The position numbers and the translations under genes were made by a program. A DNA stretch of 7,131 nt from an uncultured Oscillospiraceae bacterium (lineage in GTDB: Bacteria > Bacillota > Clostridia > Oscillospirales > Ruminococcaceae): the NCBI GenBank assembly GCA_905212515.1, contig CAJMEU010000144.1, positions 1 through 7,131 on the forward strand, given 5' to 3'. Each line of letters opens with the position of its first letter. Position 1 is the stretch's first letter. Positions 1 through 5,480 of the stretch are shown one piece after another. The notes under the pieces were generated by a model. It ran no database searches. It was not told the origin of the DNA and saw nothing but the letters and a program-made list of their open reading frames with translations.

Positions 1-92
1 CCCAGCCCCCCGTCCTTTTCCGCGCGGGCGTCACGCGCCGTATTTACACCGTGTCCAGTGTTTTTGTTTGCCTTCAGCGTAAAGCTCGCCAT
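1..92 (-). CDS. Unidentified tail-region protein, N-terminal 30 residues only (runs off the left edge)
   Basis: An ATG at 92-90 opens a frame that stays open to the window edge, giving about 30 residues beginning MASFTLKANKNTGHG. The gene begins four bases after the tape measure stop codon and has an excellent ribosome binding site (GGAGGTGA, four bases upstream), so it is clearly the next gene of the operon. In siphophages the position after the tape measure usually holds the distal tail protein, and in myophages a LysM-type tail protein; the visible residues are too few and too charged to recognise either. The visible part has no signal peptide or membrane segment. That it is a real gene is well supported; its identity is unknown. 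Confidence 0.75.
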   Translation of the reverse strand, partial: MASFTLKANKNTGHGVNTARDARAEKDGGL

Positions 93-96
93 ATCC

Positions 97-104
97 TCAC
101 CTCC
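97..104 (-). promoter_or_regulatory. Ribosome binding site embedded in the last codons of the tape measure gene
   Basis: The minus strand reads AGGAGGTGA, which is both Arg-Arg-stop of the tape measure protein and a near-consensus Shine-Dalgarno sequence for the ATG at 92. The two terminal arginines may therefore be kept by the need for the binding site rather than by protein function. Confidence 0.8.
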
Positions 105-2319
105 TATATCCCTGGCGCACCACGGCCTCGTGCCGCTGGAACACCTTCACCACGTCGTTCCACTCCCGCACGCTTTTCGCGTCGATGGTGGCCGTGTAGT
201 GATTTGTTTGATAGATGACGGTAGAACCACTGCCCGAAGTTCCGGGCGCGGCTCCGGCCACGGCTAGGGCGGGCCGTAAGCTGCGTTGTGCAGAGGCCGC
301 CAGCCCCTGAGCACCCATCACGGCCTGATATCCTTGGCCAATCAGCTGTTCCATTGCGGTGCGTACTTTAGAGGTATCAGCTTCAATTCCCACTGCAACG
401 CCTTGGGGGATCGTTTTGCCAACTTCGTCACGCATCCTGCGGCTGGGGCTGTGGCTGTCAAAGGCGGCTTTAAAGCCTTCCACAATTCCATTTACAAAAC
501 CAGAAATCTGTTCGCCCAGCCAACTGGCCATTCCCGTGATGCCGTCCCAAATCCCGGTCACGATGTCTTTTCCGATTTGCAGCATTTCTCCGGGAAGCTT
601 TTTGATCTTGGTTACAATATCATCTACCAGCTGCTGGGCAGCCTCCACACCTTTTTCAACCAGGTCGCCGCCCCATTCTACTACCTTTGAGACGGTTTCC
701 TGCAACCACTCCCAAATGCGGCTCGGTAATTTTTGGAACCAATCAACTACGCTTGTGTAGGTTTCGCTTACCCAAGAAACTGCGGTGTTAAGCAGATTGG
801 AACCCCAGTCAATGACACGTTCAACTACAGACACCAGCCATTCCCAGATACGGCCGGGCAGCTTTGCAAACCAATCGACAATTCCTTGAATAATTGTGGG
901 AAGCTCTGTAGTAACCCAAGCCCATGCGTCTGCACCGAATCCAACCAATTTGCCTAACATTAATCCAATTGCATACCCAATTTTTTCAGGCAGGCTGCCA
1001 AACCATTCCACGGCGCCCGTTACAAGCGAAGGAATCGTCTCCGTAAAGAGGGCGATAATCCCTGCCCACGCTTGGGCGAAAAATTGCCCTACTTGGCTCC
1101 AAATACCATTCCACCAATCTGGGATTTGATTAAACCATTCCACAACTGCATTCCACGCGGCGGGAAGCGTTTCGGTAAAAAATAACACGATAGCATCCCA
1201 TACCGTGTGAAAGGCTTCTCCTATAGCGTTCCACACGGCAATTACTCCCTCACGGAAGCTCTCATTGGTGGCAAACAGTGTTATCAGTGCAGTAGTGAGC
1301 GTCACAATCAATGTAATGATCATTACAAGAGGGTTTGCCTTCATTACCGCATTCAAGGCTGCTTGGGCCAGTGTGCTGGCGTTTTGGGCTTTCTGGAAGG
1401 CTTGGAGAGCCGTTGACGCCTTGTTGATCGCCCCGGCGATTAAGAATGAGGCTTGAAAAGTTTTGACGCCCGCCGCCACGCCGGCAATTACCGGCGCCAG
1501 CTGCGTAAAGGTATCCAGCAAATTTTTCAGCGAACCCATCACACTGGATACATCAATATTTTCGATGAATGCGATAGCCTGCGGCAAAAGCTCCTTGATC
1601 TTATCCGATACGCCCTGGAAAAACTCTCCCGCCTTTGTTTTTATTACATCTTGCAGGGTAGATACCAGCCCTTCGGTCGTCTGGCTGGCCTTTTCCATCC
1701 CCTGGTAAAACTGTCCACCTTCCGAGGTCGCCGCTGCAATCGCATCTTGTATTTCCGAAAAAGCTACCTCGCCCGCGGAAATACGGTCGTACAGCTGGGA
1801 CATGCTCTCTCCGGTTTTGTCCTGTATGTTCAGCAGGGGATTGTAACCGGCGTCGATCATCATGTTGATATCTTCAAGCGTTACCTTCTGCGCGGCGTTC
1901 ATTTTGCCATAGGCCCGTGTTAGGCTACCAAGTTTTTCAGTGCTGCCAAGAGAAATGTCTCCCAGTTGACCCAACACTTTGCTGGAATCCTCGCTGGCCA
2001 CGTTGAAGGCCAGCAGGGTTTGCGTGGCATTGGCCAGGTCAGCCAGCTCAAAGGGGGTGCTTGCCGCCATACTGCTGATTTCCTGCATTTTTTGGGCAGC
2101 TGCTTCAGCGCTTCCCAGCATCACCTCAAAGTTGGTGGTATAGGTCTCCATCTGCTTGTTGTAGTTCAGGCCAGTTACAGCCATTGCACCAACTGCAGCT
2201 GAAAACGATGCCGTCAATGCTTTCAGCCCTGTACTGGCGGCGCTTTTCAACTTGGATAATCCATTTGAAAATCCACGGGCATCCAACCGAGTGTCGCCGG
2301 TTACCGTAAAATCCGCCAT
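97..2319 (-). CDS. Phage tail tape measure protein (TP901-type), 740 residues
   Basis: This protein sets tail length, is threaded through the tail tube and is probably ejected with the DNA. Residues ~20-250 look like the TP901-type tape-measure domain (helical, with the stretch FEVMLGSAEAAAQKM and a conserved-looking FELADLANATQTLLAF segment). Residues ~330-350 (NPLVMIITLIVTLTTALITLF region) form a strongly hydrophobic, membrane-like helix. Residues 393-~612 are a Trp-rich 44-residue repeat array. Residues ~622-645 carry SHSPSRRMRDEVGKTIPQG, resembling the SPS...G..I..G motif common near the C-terminus of Firmicutes tape measures. I chose the ATG at 2319: it follows the Gp15 stop by two bases and has a GAGGTGG binding site seven or so bases upstream. 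An in-frame ATG at 2565 would add 82 proline- and arginine-rich residues wholly inside the preceding gene. The gene is more AT-rich than its neighbours. Length is modest for the family. Confidence 0.95.
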   Translation of the reverse strand: MADFTVTGDTRLDARGFSNGLSKLKSAASTGLKALTASFSAAVGAMAVTGLNYNKQMETYTTNFEVMLGSAEAAAQKMQEISSMAASTPFELADLANATQTLLAFNVASEDSSKVLGQLGDISLGSTEKLGSLTRAYGKMNAAQKVTLEDINMMIDAGYNPLLNIQDKTGESMSQLYDRISAGEVAFSEIQDAIAAATSEGGQFYQGMEKASQTTEGLVSTLQDVIKTKAGEFFQGVSDKIKELLPQAIAFIENIDVSSVMGSLKNLLDTFTQLAPVIAGVAAGVKTFQASFLIAGAINKASTALQAFQKAQNASTLAQAALNAVMKANPLVMIITLIVTLTTALITLFATNESFREGVIAVWNAIGEAFHTVWDAIVLFFTETLPAAWNAVVEWFNQIPDWWNGIWSQVGQFFAQAWAGIIALFTETIPSLVTGAVEWFGSLPEKIGYAIGLMLGKLVGFGADAWAWVTTELPTIIQGIVDWFAKLPGRIWEWLVSVVERVIDWGSNLLNTAVSWVSETYTSVVDWFQKLPSRIWEWLQETVSKVVEWGGDLVEKGVEAAQQLVDDIVTKIKKLPGEMLQIGKDIVTGIWDGITGMASWLGEQISGFVNGIVEGFKAAFDSHSPSRRMRDEVGKTIPQGVAVGIEADTSKVRTAMEQLIGQGYQAVMGAQGLAASAQRSLRPALAVAGAAPGTSGSGSTVIYQTNHYTATIDAKSVREWNDVVKVFQRHEAVVRQGYRR
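484..1143 (-). repeat. Five-copy, 44-residue (132-base) Trp-rich repeat within the tape measure protein
   Basis: Copies start at residues 393 (VEWFNQIP), 437 (VEWFGSLP), 481 (VDWFAKLP), 525 (VDWFQKLP) and, degenerate, 569 (VTKIKKLP). The spacing is exactly 44 residues each time, with no insertion or deletion. Copies 3 and 4 are closest: both continue as RIWEWL and carry a second Trp 22 residues further on (W505, W549), so W483-W505-W527-W549 has a 22-residue period. At DNA level copies 3 and 4 are only about 70% identical over the best 42 bases, so these are old duplications. The period of 22 (two 11-residue units) suits a long helix with one repeating face; that structural reading is inference. 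Confidence 0.85.
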
Positions 2320-2321
2320 AT

Positions 2322-2915
2322 TCAACCACCTCGCTTCTGCTTTTCGATTTCTCTCCGGCGCTGTTCGATTTTCGCCAAAAAGGCCGCTTCCCGCTGGGCT
2401 TTTGTCATGCTTAAAGGTTTGTCCAGCCCATACAGGCTCTGCATCCGCAGGATTTGTTTGCGCTCCTCGCCCTTGGCCTTGGCCGCGTCCAAGCCGCGGT
2501 AATACATCACCGCACCCTGGGCTGTTTCTTGGGGAAGGCTGAACAGCAGCAGACGGAAGGCCCACCAGTGCAGCGGCGTTTTCTGCAGGTCAATGTTGTA
2601 CGCCTGGATAAATCCCGTGTAAATGCGCTCGGCGTCCTGGTCGAAATCATATACCCGTTTGCCGGCGCTTCCTTTGCTTTTGCCGGGGCCCGGTTTCTCC
2701 TGTCCGCCTCCGTAATACCACAGCAGCCCGTCCCAAGCCTCGGTCAGGTCTGGGACGGGCTGTGTATACAGCAGCGCCAGTGCTGTGGGCAACTTCACAC
2801 TGGCTGAGAGGCCTTCATCTCGCATCAGCAGTTCAAACTGCACCATACGCCGGTAATCCGTGTCAATGGATATCCCGCATAGTTCACGGGGGAAGTCGTC
2901 GGTCAGGGCGTTCAT
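2322..2915 (-). CDS. Bacteriophage Gp15 family protein, probable tail assembly chaperone partner
   Basis: 197 residues. I recognise the Gp15 family from the block RVYDFDQDAERIYTGFIQAY followed by LHWWAFRLLLFSLP (residues ~88-130) and a highly charged helical C-terminus (residues ~160-197, QRRREIEKQKRGG at the end). The family sits just before the tape measure gene in many Firmicutes phages, where lambda has gpT; a role with the preceding protein in keeping the tape measure soluble and recruiting tube subunits is inferred from position. The start codon overlaps the previous stop as ATGA (2915-2912), suggesting translational coupling; the local binding site is weak (AAGAGA). The stop is two bases from the tape measure start. 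Its 5' part contains a 12-bp perfect inverted repeat at 2724-2762. Confidence 0.87.
   Translation of the reverse strand: MNALTDDFPRELCGISIDTDYRRMVQFELLMRDEGLSASVKLPTALALLYTQPVPDLTEAWDGLLWYYGGGQEKPGPGKSKGSAGKRVYDFDQDAERIYTGFIQAYNIDLQKTPLHWWAFRLLLFSLPQETAQGAVMYYRGLDAAKAKGEERKQILRMQSLYGLDKPLSMTKAQREAAFLAKIEQRRREIEKQKRGG
2724..2762 (-). repeat. 12-bp perfect inverted repeat (possible mRNA hairpin) inside the Gp15 gene
   Basis: The arms CAGCCCGTCCCA and TGGGACGGGCTG are perfectly complementary over 12 bases, nine of them G or C, with a 15-base loop at 2736-2750. They encode the QPVP and WDGL parts of the Gp15 protein. There is no T-run after the stem on either strand, so it does not look like an intrinsic terminator. 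It may be chance within GC-rich coding DNA or may slow ribosomes or ribonucleases. Confidence 0.7.
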
Positions 2916-3253
2916 TTGCGTCTCTTGCCCACAGCGTATTTGGCCAGGCGTCTTTCGCGCTGCGCCTGCATCTCCTTCAGTTCATCGGCGGCAGCCTCGT
3001 AGGCATCCGCAAACGCATACAGTGCCGACAGGTTGCAGGCAATATCATTGGGCTTTGTCACCAGTACCTCATAGGCGCCGGCCCCCAATACATCCTCCAA
3101 AAAAGCCCGGATCCCCGCACACTGGGCGCGCAGCGTCTGTACCTGCGTGCCAGATTCGGGGATGTCCTGGAGCTGGGCATAAGCCTGTTCAAACCGCTCC
3201 AGGTCGTCAATATCGGTAAAACTGAAATCAAACTCGTTTCCCAAAAGCTGCAT
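2912..3253 (-). CDS. DUF6673-like phage protein in the tail-chaperone (gpG) position
   Basis: 113 residues, acidic in the first half and basic at the end (RRLAKYAVGKRRK). The N-terminus reads MQLLGNEFDFSFTDIDDLER, a short beta segment followed by helices, which fits my memory of the DUF6673 family found between the tail tube and Gp15 genes of Firmicutes phages. In lambda this slot is gpG, the chaperone that coats the tape measure; that role is inference from synteny. The start at 3253 has a strong AAGGAGG site seven bases upstream, 14 bases after the tail tube stop. It overlaps the Gp15 gene by four bases (ATGA). I see no slippery heptamer at the end, so a lambda-type G/GT frameshift product is unlikely. 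Confidence 0.8.
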   Translation of the reverse strand: MQLLGNEFDFSFTDIDDLERFEQAYAQLQDIPESGTQVQTLRAQCAGIRAFLEDVLGAGAYEVLVTKPNDIACNLSALYAFADAYEAAADELKEMQAQRERRLAKYAVGKRRK

Positions 3254-3267
3254 GGTGCATCCTCCTT

Positions 3268-3762
3268 TCAGCCGGTCGTGTAGGTATATTCCTCTGGTTT
3301 GGCCGTGCCCATCAGGTCAATGGCAAAGGTGGCGTTTTCGCCGGCATCGCCGCCCTGGTCTTCGGTCACGTTCACGGTTACGCTGCCTTTTTCGCCCTTG
3401 CCGGTGAAAATGTTGAAATACACATACGGCACAACCACGGCCTGCCCGGTGCCGAATTTCATGGCATTGGACAAAAGGAACTCCTGGGCGTCGTCGGCGC
3501 ACATACGGTCGCCCGCCAGGCTGAACTGCCGCTGCGCGTCGGTGCGGGTGGTCATTTTGCCCGTGCGGATATACTGGCTGTCCTGGGTCTCGCTGTTGAT
3601 GCTGGCCGCGTGGCTGGTAAAGCCGCCCTGCACCACCGTGTAATCCTTCTCCGTGGCCTGGCCAACCTCGGTCTTGATCGCCAGTACCCAGTCGTCGTTT
3701 GTGGTGATGCCGGCAAAATCTGCATCCAGCGTGTGGTTTGCCATCAGCTCGCTAACTTTCAT
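3268..3762 (-). CDS. Phage major tail (tail tube) protein
   Basis: 164 residues. It forms the stacked rings of the tail tube. Recognised by the pattern W..AI..E.......YTVVQGG, then an NSETQDSQYIRTGKMTTRT segment, then GDR and a Y-F...TGKGEKGSVTVNV strand near residues 110-130, ending in a beta-rich, acidic tail (PEEYTYTTG). These fit the tube family with a gpV-like beta-sandwich fold. It lies between the terminator and the chaperone-position genes, as expected. The chosen start ATG at 3762 abuts the previous TAA directly and has AAGGAG eight bases upstream; the internal Met7 has no such site. With no sheath gene adjacent, the tail is probably non-contractile. Confidence 0.9.
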   Translation of the reverse strand: MKVSELMANHTLDADFAGITTNDDWVLAIKTEVGQATEKDYTVVQGGFTSHAASINSETQDSQYIRTGKMTTRTDAQRQFSLAGDRMCADDAQEFLLSNAMKFGTGQAVVVPYVYFNIFTGKGEKGSVTVNVTEDQGGDAGENATFAIDLMGTAKPEEYTYTTG

Positions 3763-4185
3763 TTATCTCTCTCCTTTTTCAAAATAGGTCAGCTGCATTT
3801 GTACCTGATACCGGGCCGTATTGGTGTTGGCCCTGTAAAGGTAATGGGTCGTGGTCACTTCAATTTTCCGGGCCTTGCATCCCTTGGGCATGGCCGGAAA
3901 GTTTCTGGCCCGGCTCTGCTGCTCCACCCATGCGGATAACTGTTCCCAAAAACCGCTGTTGCCGATCTGGGCCAGTACATCCGGGCTGTAATCCTGCACG
4001 GCGGCCAGCACCCAAGTTTTGGCCCGAAGGGTGCTTCCGTCCATATATCGCCGGGCAATGGCATTGCTCGGCGTCTCTTCAACCGAAAACGCCAAAGGTT
4101 CCTGGGATAAATAGTTCACATTAAATCGGTCGCTTTGGTCGATCAGCGGGCAGGTGCGCAGCCAGTTCCGTATTTCTTCGATCAT
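3763..4185 (-). CDS. Probable tail terminator / minor capsid protein (family often mislabelled chloramphenicol resistance protein)
   Basis: 140 residues. The sequence IRNWLRTCPLI...FNVNYL..EPLAFSVEETP with YMDGSTLRAKTW (residues ~47-58) and a closing TARYQVQMQLTYFEKGER matches a Firmicutes phage family located just before the tail tube gene. By position and size it should be the tail terminator, which caps the growing tube and joins the head. Members of this family carry the label 'chloramphenicol resistance protein' in some annotations; nothing here resembles an acetyltransferase or an efflux pump. The start at 4185 overlaps the previous gene as ATGA, and its binding site is weak (GGTGAG), so coupling is likely. 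The TAA stop touches the start of the tail tube gene. Function is inferred from synteny. Confidence 0.8.
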   Translation of the reverse strand: MIEEIRNWLRTCPLIDQSDRFNVNYLSQEPLAFSVEETPSNAIARRYMDGSTLRAKTWVLAAVQDYSPDVLAQIGNSGFWEQLSAWVEQQSRARNFPAMPKGCKARKIEVTTTHYLYRANTNTARYQVQMQLTYFEKGER

Positions 4186-4586
4186 TTTTCACTCACCATC
4201 TTTCTGGCAAAGCGCGCCAAATGGGAAAGGTTGTCCGCCTTCATGCGGTCGCCCCAGTGCCCGCCCGACAGGGAAGAATAGGGCCGGCTGTCTCCGGTGC
4301 CGTAATACTGGGCCGCCGCGTAAGGCGTGGACCATATCAGCTCACCGTCTCCGATGTTGCTGGCCAGCTCAGCCGATTTGTACAGCAACCCGGTGTCCAT
4401 GGGCACATAGGGCGTTGTGATGCGCAGTACCTCATTATCAAAACGGGCCTGCACGGTCTGCAAGTGTTTCGTCCAGTCCGGGCCAAAGCCGGGATTCCAT
4501 TCGATCTTCAGTTCAATGCCGTTCTCTCCCTGTATCTGTGATACCGCGCCGCGGGGTGTGTGGACGGTTAAAAGCGGGTTTGCCAT
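4182..4586 (-). CDS. Minor capsid protein, HK97 gp10-like neck/head-tail joining protein
   Basis: 134 residues. The block LRITTPYVPMDTGLLYKSA (residues ~54-72) followed by TPYAAAQYYGTG and GGHWGDRMKADN is characteristic of the Firmicutes phage minor capsid family related to HK97 gp10, which acts in the neck between the head-closure protein and the tail. The ATG at 4586 is preceded by a GGGGG binding site and lies three bases after the stop of the upstream gene; the 3' end overlaps the terminator gene by four bases. No membrane or signal segment. Length is typical for the family. Confidence 0.85.
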   Translation of the reverse strand: MANPLLTVHTPRGAVSQIQGENGIELKIEWNPGFGPDWTKHLQTVQARFDNEVLRITTPYVPMDTGLLYKSAELASNIGDGELIWSTPYAAAQYYGTGDSRPYSSLSGGHWGDRMKADNLSHLARFARKMVSEK

Positions 4587-4589
4587 GGC

Positions 4590-4937
4590 TCATTCCCCCA
4601 GGATGTAGTAATGCGGGTTGTAACCGTAGGTGTTCCTGTGCACGTCCAGCACGGTAGCGGCTTCGTAATGGCGGGCCAGTGCCGCAAATTCAGCGCCGGT
4701 GCAGCTCTCTTTTTCACCGCGCAAAATCCGGTCACCGGGTGTCGCCGCCATGCCGGCGGGCGCGTTTTCCATCGGAATGCGGCACTTCAGCACACGGGCA
4801 TAGCGCAGGCCGTTTTCAACGGCCGTCTTGTCCTGCCAGTACCAGCTTGCGCCGCGGCACACAAAACAGGTGTAGGCGTCCTGCCCGTTTGCACTTTCGT
4901 GGTGCACCAGCGTCACCGTCTCTATGGCTTTCAGCAT
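4590..4937 (-). CDS. Putative head closure (stopper-like) minor structural protein, DUF6751-like
   Basis: 115 residues, beginning MLKAIETVTLVHH. The pattern is a small beta-rich protein: TCFVCRGASWYWQ (residues ~28-40), a CRIPMENA strand, a PGDRILRGE turn (residues ~68-76) and a VLDVHRNTYGYNPHYYILGE ending. The GD.I..G and N..G..PH endings recur in phage head-closure families; I think it belongs near DUF6751 or the minor capsid 1 group, but the family name is uncertain. Two ATGs compete: 4943 is only two bases from the GGAGG core, while 4937 is eight bases from it, so 4937 is preferred (protein two residues shorter). It overlaps the upstream gene by seven bases. A frame from 5261 also reads through here but its extra residues are an arginine- and alanine-rich shadow of the upstream gene. 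Confidence 0.78.
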   Translation of the reverse strand: MLKAIETVTLVHHESANGQDAYTCFVCRGASWYWQDKTAVENGLRYARVLKCRIPMENAPAGMAATPGDRILRGEKESCTGAEFAALARHYEAATVLDVHRNTYGYNPHYYILGE

Positions 4938-5323
4938 CCGCATCCCCTCCGGCAGTAAAGCCCTGCATACCGCAGCGGGTCGGAAGGCGGCAGGTATACG
5001 CCCGCCGCCTCCGTCAGCATCGCCTGGGCCGCGCTTTGTGTTTCCGCATAGGTGCCGTAGCTTACGCTGTACCCGTCTGTGGCCTCGCTCTTTACGCCGG
5101 CGGCGGCCTCCAGCGCGCCGCCTGTCCGCTGCCCGTTCAGCAGTTCGGCCATGGCGCAGCAGGCCATGCGCACCGCGTCCGTCGTCGGCCAGCCCCGTTT
5201 CAGCCGCCCGAAGGTCAGGGCGTCCATGTGCGCGTCTGCCCGGTCGGCAAGCCTGGGCCATTTCTCAGCCGGGATATCCGTGCCGCCGTATTGGTTTGTG
5301 TAAAAATCATAGTCCGCGTACAT
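4931..5323 (-). CDS. Head-tail connector (adaptor-like) protein
   Basis: 130 residues. The start YADYDFYTNQYGGTDIP, then W.RLADRADAHMDALTFGRL (residues ~22-41), a helix with VRMACCAMAELL (residues ~51-62) and a SEATDGYSVSYG segment (residues ~79-90) match the small helical connector proteins (gp6/adaptor type) that bind below the portal and start the neck. It is the first neck gene after the capsid block, as expected. The ATG at 5323 has AAGGAGG seven bases upstream. Oddly, the C-terminus has three cysteines in its last seven residues (C124, C128, C130); these codons overlap the next gene's ribosome binding site and start codons, so they may be a side effect of that overlap. Confidence 0.82.
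   Translation of the reverse strand: MYADYDFYTNQYGGTDIPAEKWPRLADRADAHMDALTFGRLKRGWPTTDAVRMACCAMAELLNGQRTGGALEAAAGVKSEATDGYSVSYGTYAETQSAAQAMLTEAAGVYLPPSDPLRYAGLYCRRGCGC
4944..4950 (-). promoter_or_regulatory. Ribosome binding site that decides the start of the stopper-like gene
   Basis: CGGAGGGGATGCGGATG contains GGAGGGG followed by two in-frame ATGs. Only the second (4937) has normal spacing. The site lies inside the last codons of the upstream connector gene, where it encodes the Arg-Arg-Gly of RRGCGC. Confidence 0.7.
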
Positions 5324-5339
5324 GGGCGCCCCTCCTTTG

Positions 5340-5468
5340 TCACTGCTTGCTTTCCGCCGCGGGCCAGTTCTCGGCCAGTTGGGCGATCACATCGGCAATA
5401 TCACCGTCCGCCGCCTCCTGGCCGGTCACCTTCTTGTACAGGGCCTTCAATGCGTCTACAATGCTCAT
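5340..5468 (-). CDS. Small 42-residue phage protein between the capsid and connector genes
   Basis: A short but convincing gene: ATG at 5468, TGA at 5342-5340, with a GAGGAGG binding site five bases upstream. The protein starts MSIVDALKALYKKVTGQEA and ends NWPAAESKQ. It is mainly helical and amphipathic, with a first helix (VDALKALYKKV) and a second (IADVIAQLAENW) joined by an acidic, glycine-containing turn. It fills the gap between the capsid gene (10 bases away) and the connector gene (16 bases away) and shares their strand, so it belongs to the operon. Small genes of similar style (start plus LEALKALY-like helix) are familiar at this place in Firmicutes phages, but I know of no assigned function. 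A capsid or neck accessory role is only a guess. Confidence 0.8.
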   Translation of the reverse strand: MSIVDALKALYKKVTGQEAADGDIADVIAQLAENWPAAESKQ

Positions 5469-5473
5469 AATTG

Positions 5474-5480
5474 CCTCCTC
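5474..5480 (-). promoter_or_regulatory. Strong ribosome binding site for the 42-residue gene
   Basis: GAGGAGG, five bases before the ATG at 5468 and partly overlapping the capsid gene's TGA stop. It is the main evidence that the short frame is translated. Confidence 0.75.

Noticed and set aside
1453..1923. A 156-residue open frame on the plus strand within the tape measure gene
   Set aside because: It is antisense to conserved tape-measure domain sequence and shows no family resemblance, no convincing binding site and no gap in the minus-strand gene to justify it.
1995..2014. Short inverted repeat ctggcc/ggccag in the tape measure gene
   Set aside because: Only six bases per arm and made of a motif that recurs often in this GC-rich DNA; consistent with chance.
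2320..2565. An 82-residue N-terminal extension of the tape measure protein from an ATG at 2565
   Set aside because: It would lie entirely inside the Gp15 gene in another frame, is rich in Pro, Arg and Gly like a shadow translation, and the ATG at 2319 has a clear ribosome binding site and normal spacing.
2762..3283. A 173-residue open frame on the plus strand across the Gp15 and DUF6673-like genes
   Set aside because: It is antisense to two recognised genes joined by an ATGA overlap, and its product has no recognisable features.
4935..4943. ATG at 4943 as start of the stopper-like gene
   Set aside because: It lies only two bases from the GGAGG core plus GG, which is too close; the ATG six bases further on has standard spacing. 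The difference is only two residues.
4938..5261. A longer 223-residue form of the stopper-like protein starting at 5261
   Set aside because: The extra 108 residues are Arg/Ala/Gly-rich, run antiphase through the well-supported connector gene, and there is a proper start with a binding site at 4937.
4679..5470. A 263-residue open frame on the plus strand
   Set aside because: It runs opposite to four convincing minus-strand genes, has Pro/Arg/Cys-rich low-quality sequence and no recognisable domain; long antisense frames are expected in GC-rich coding DNA.
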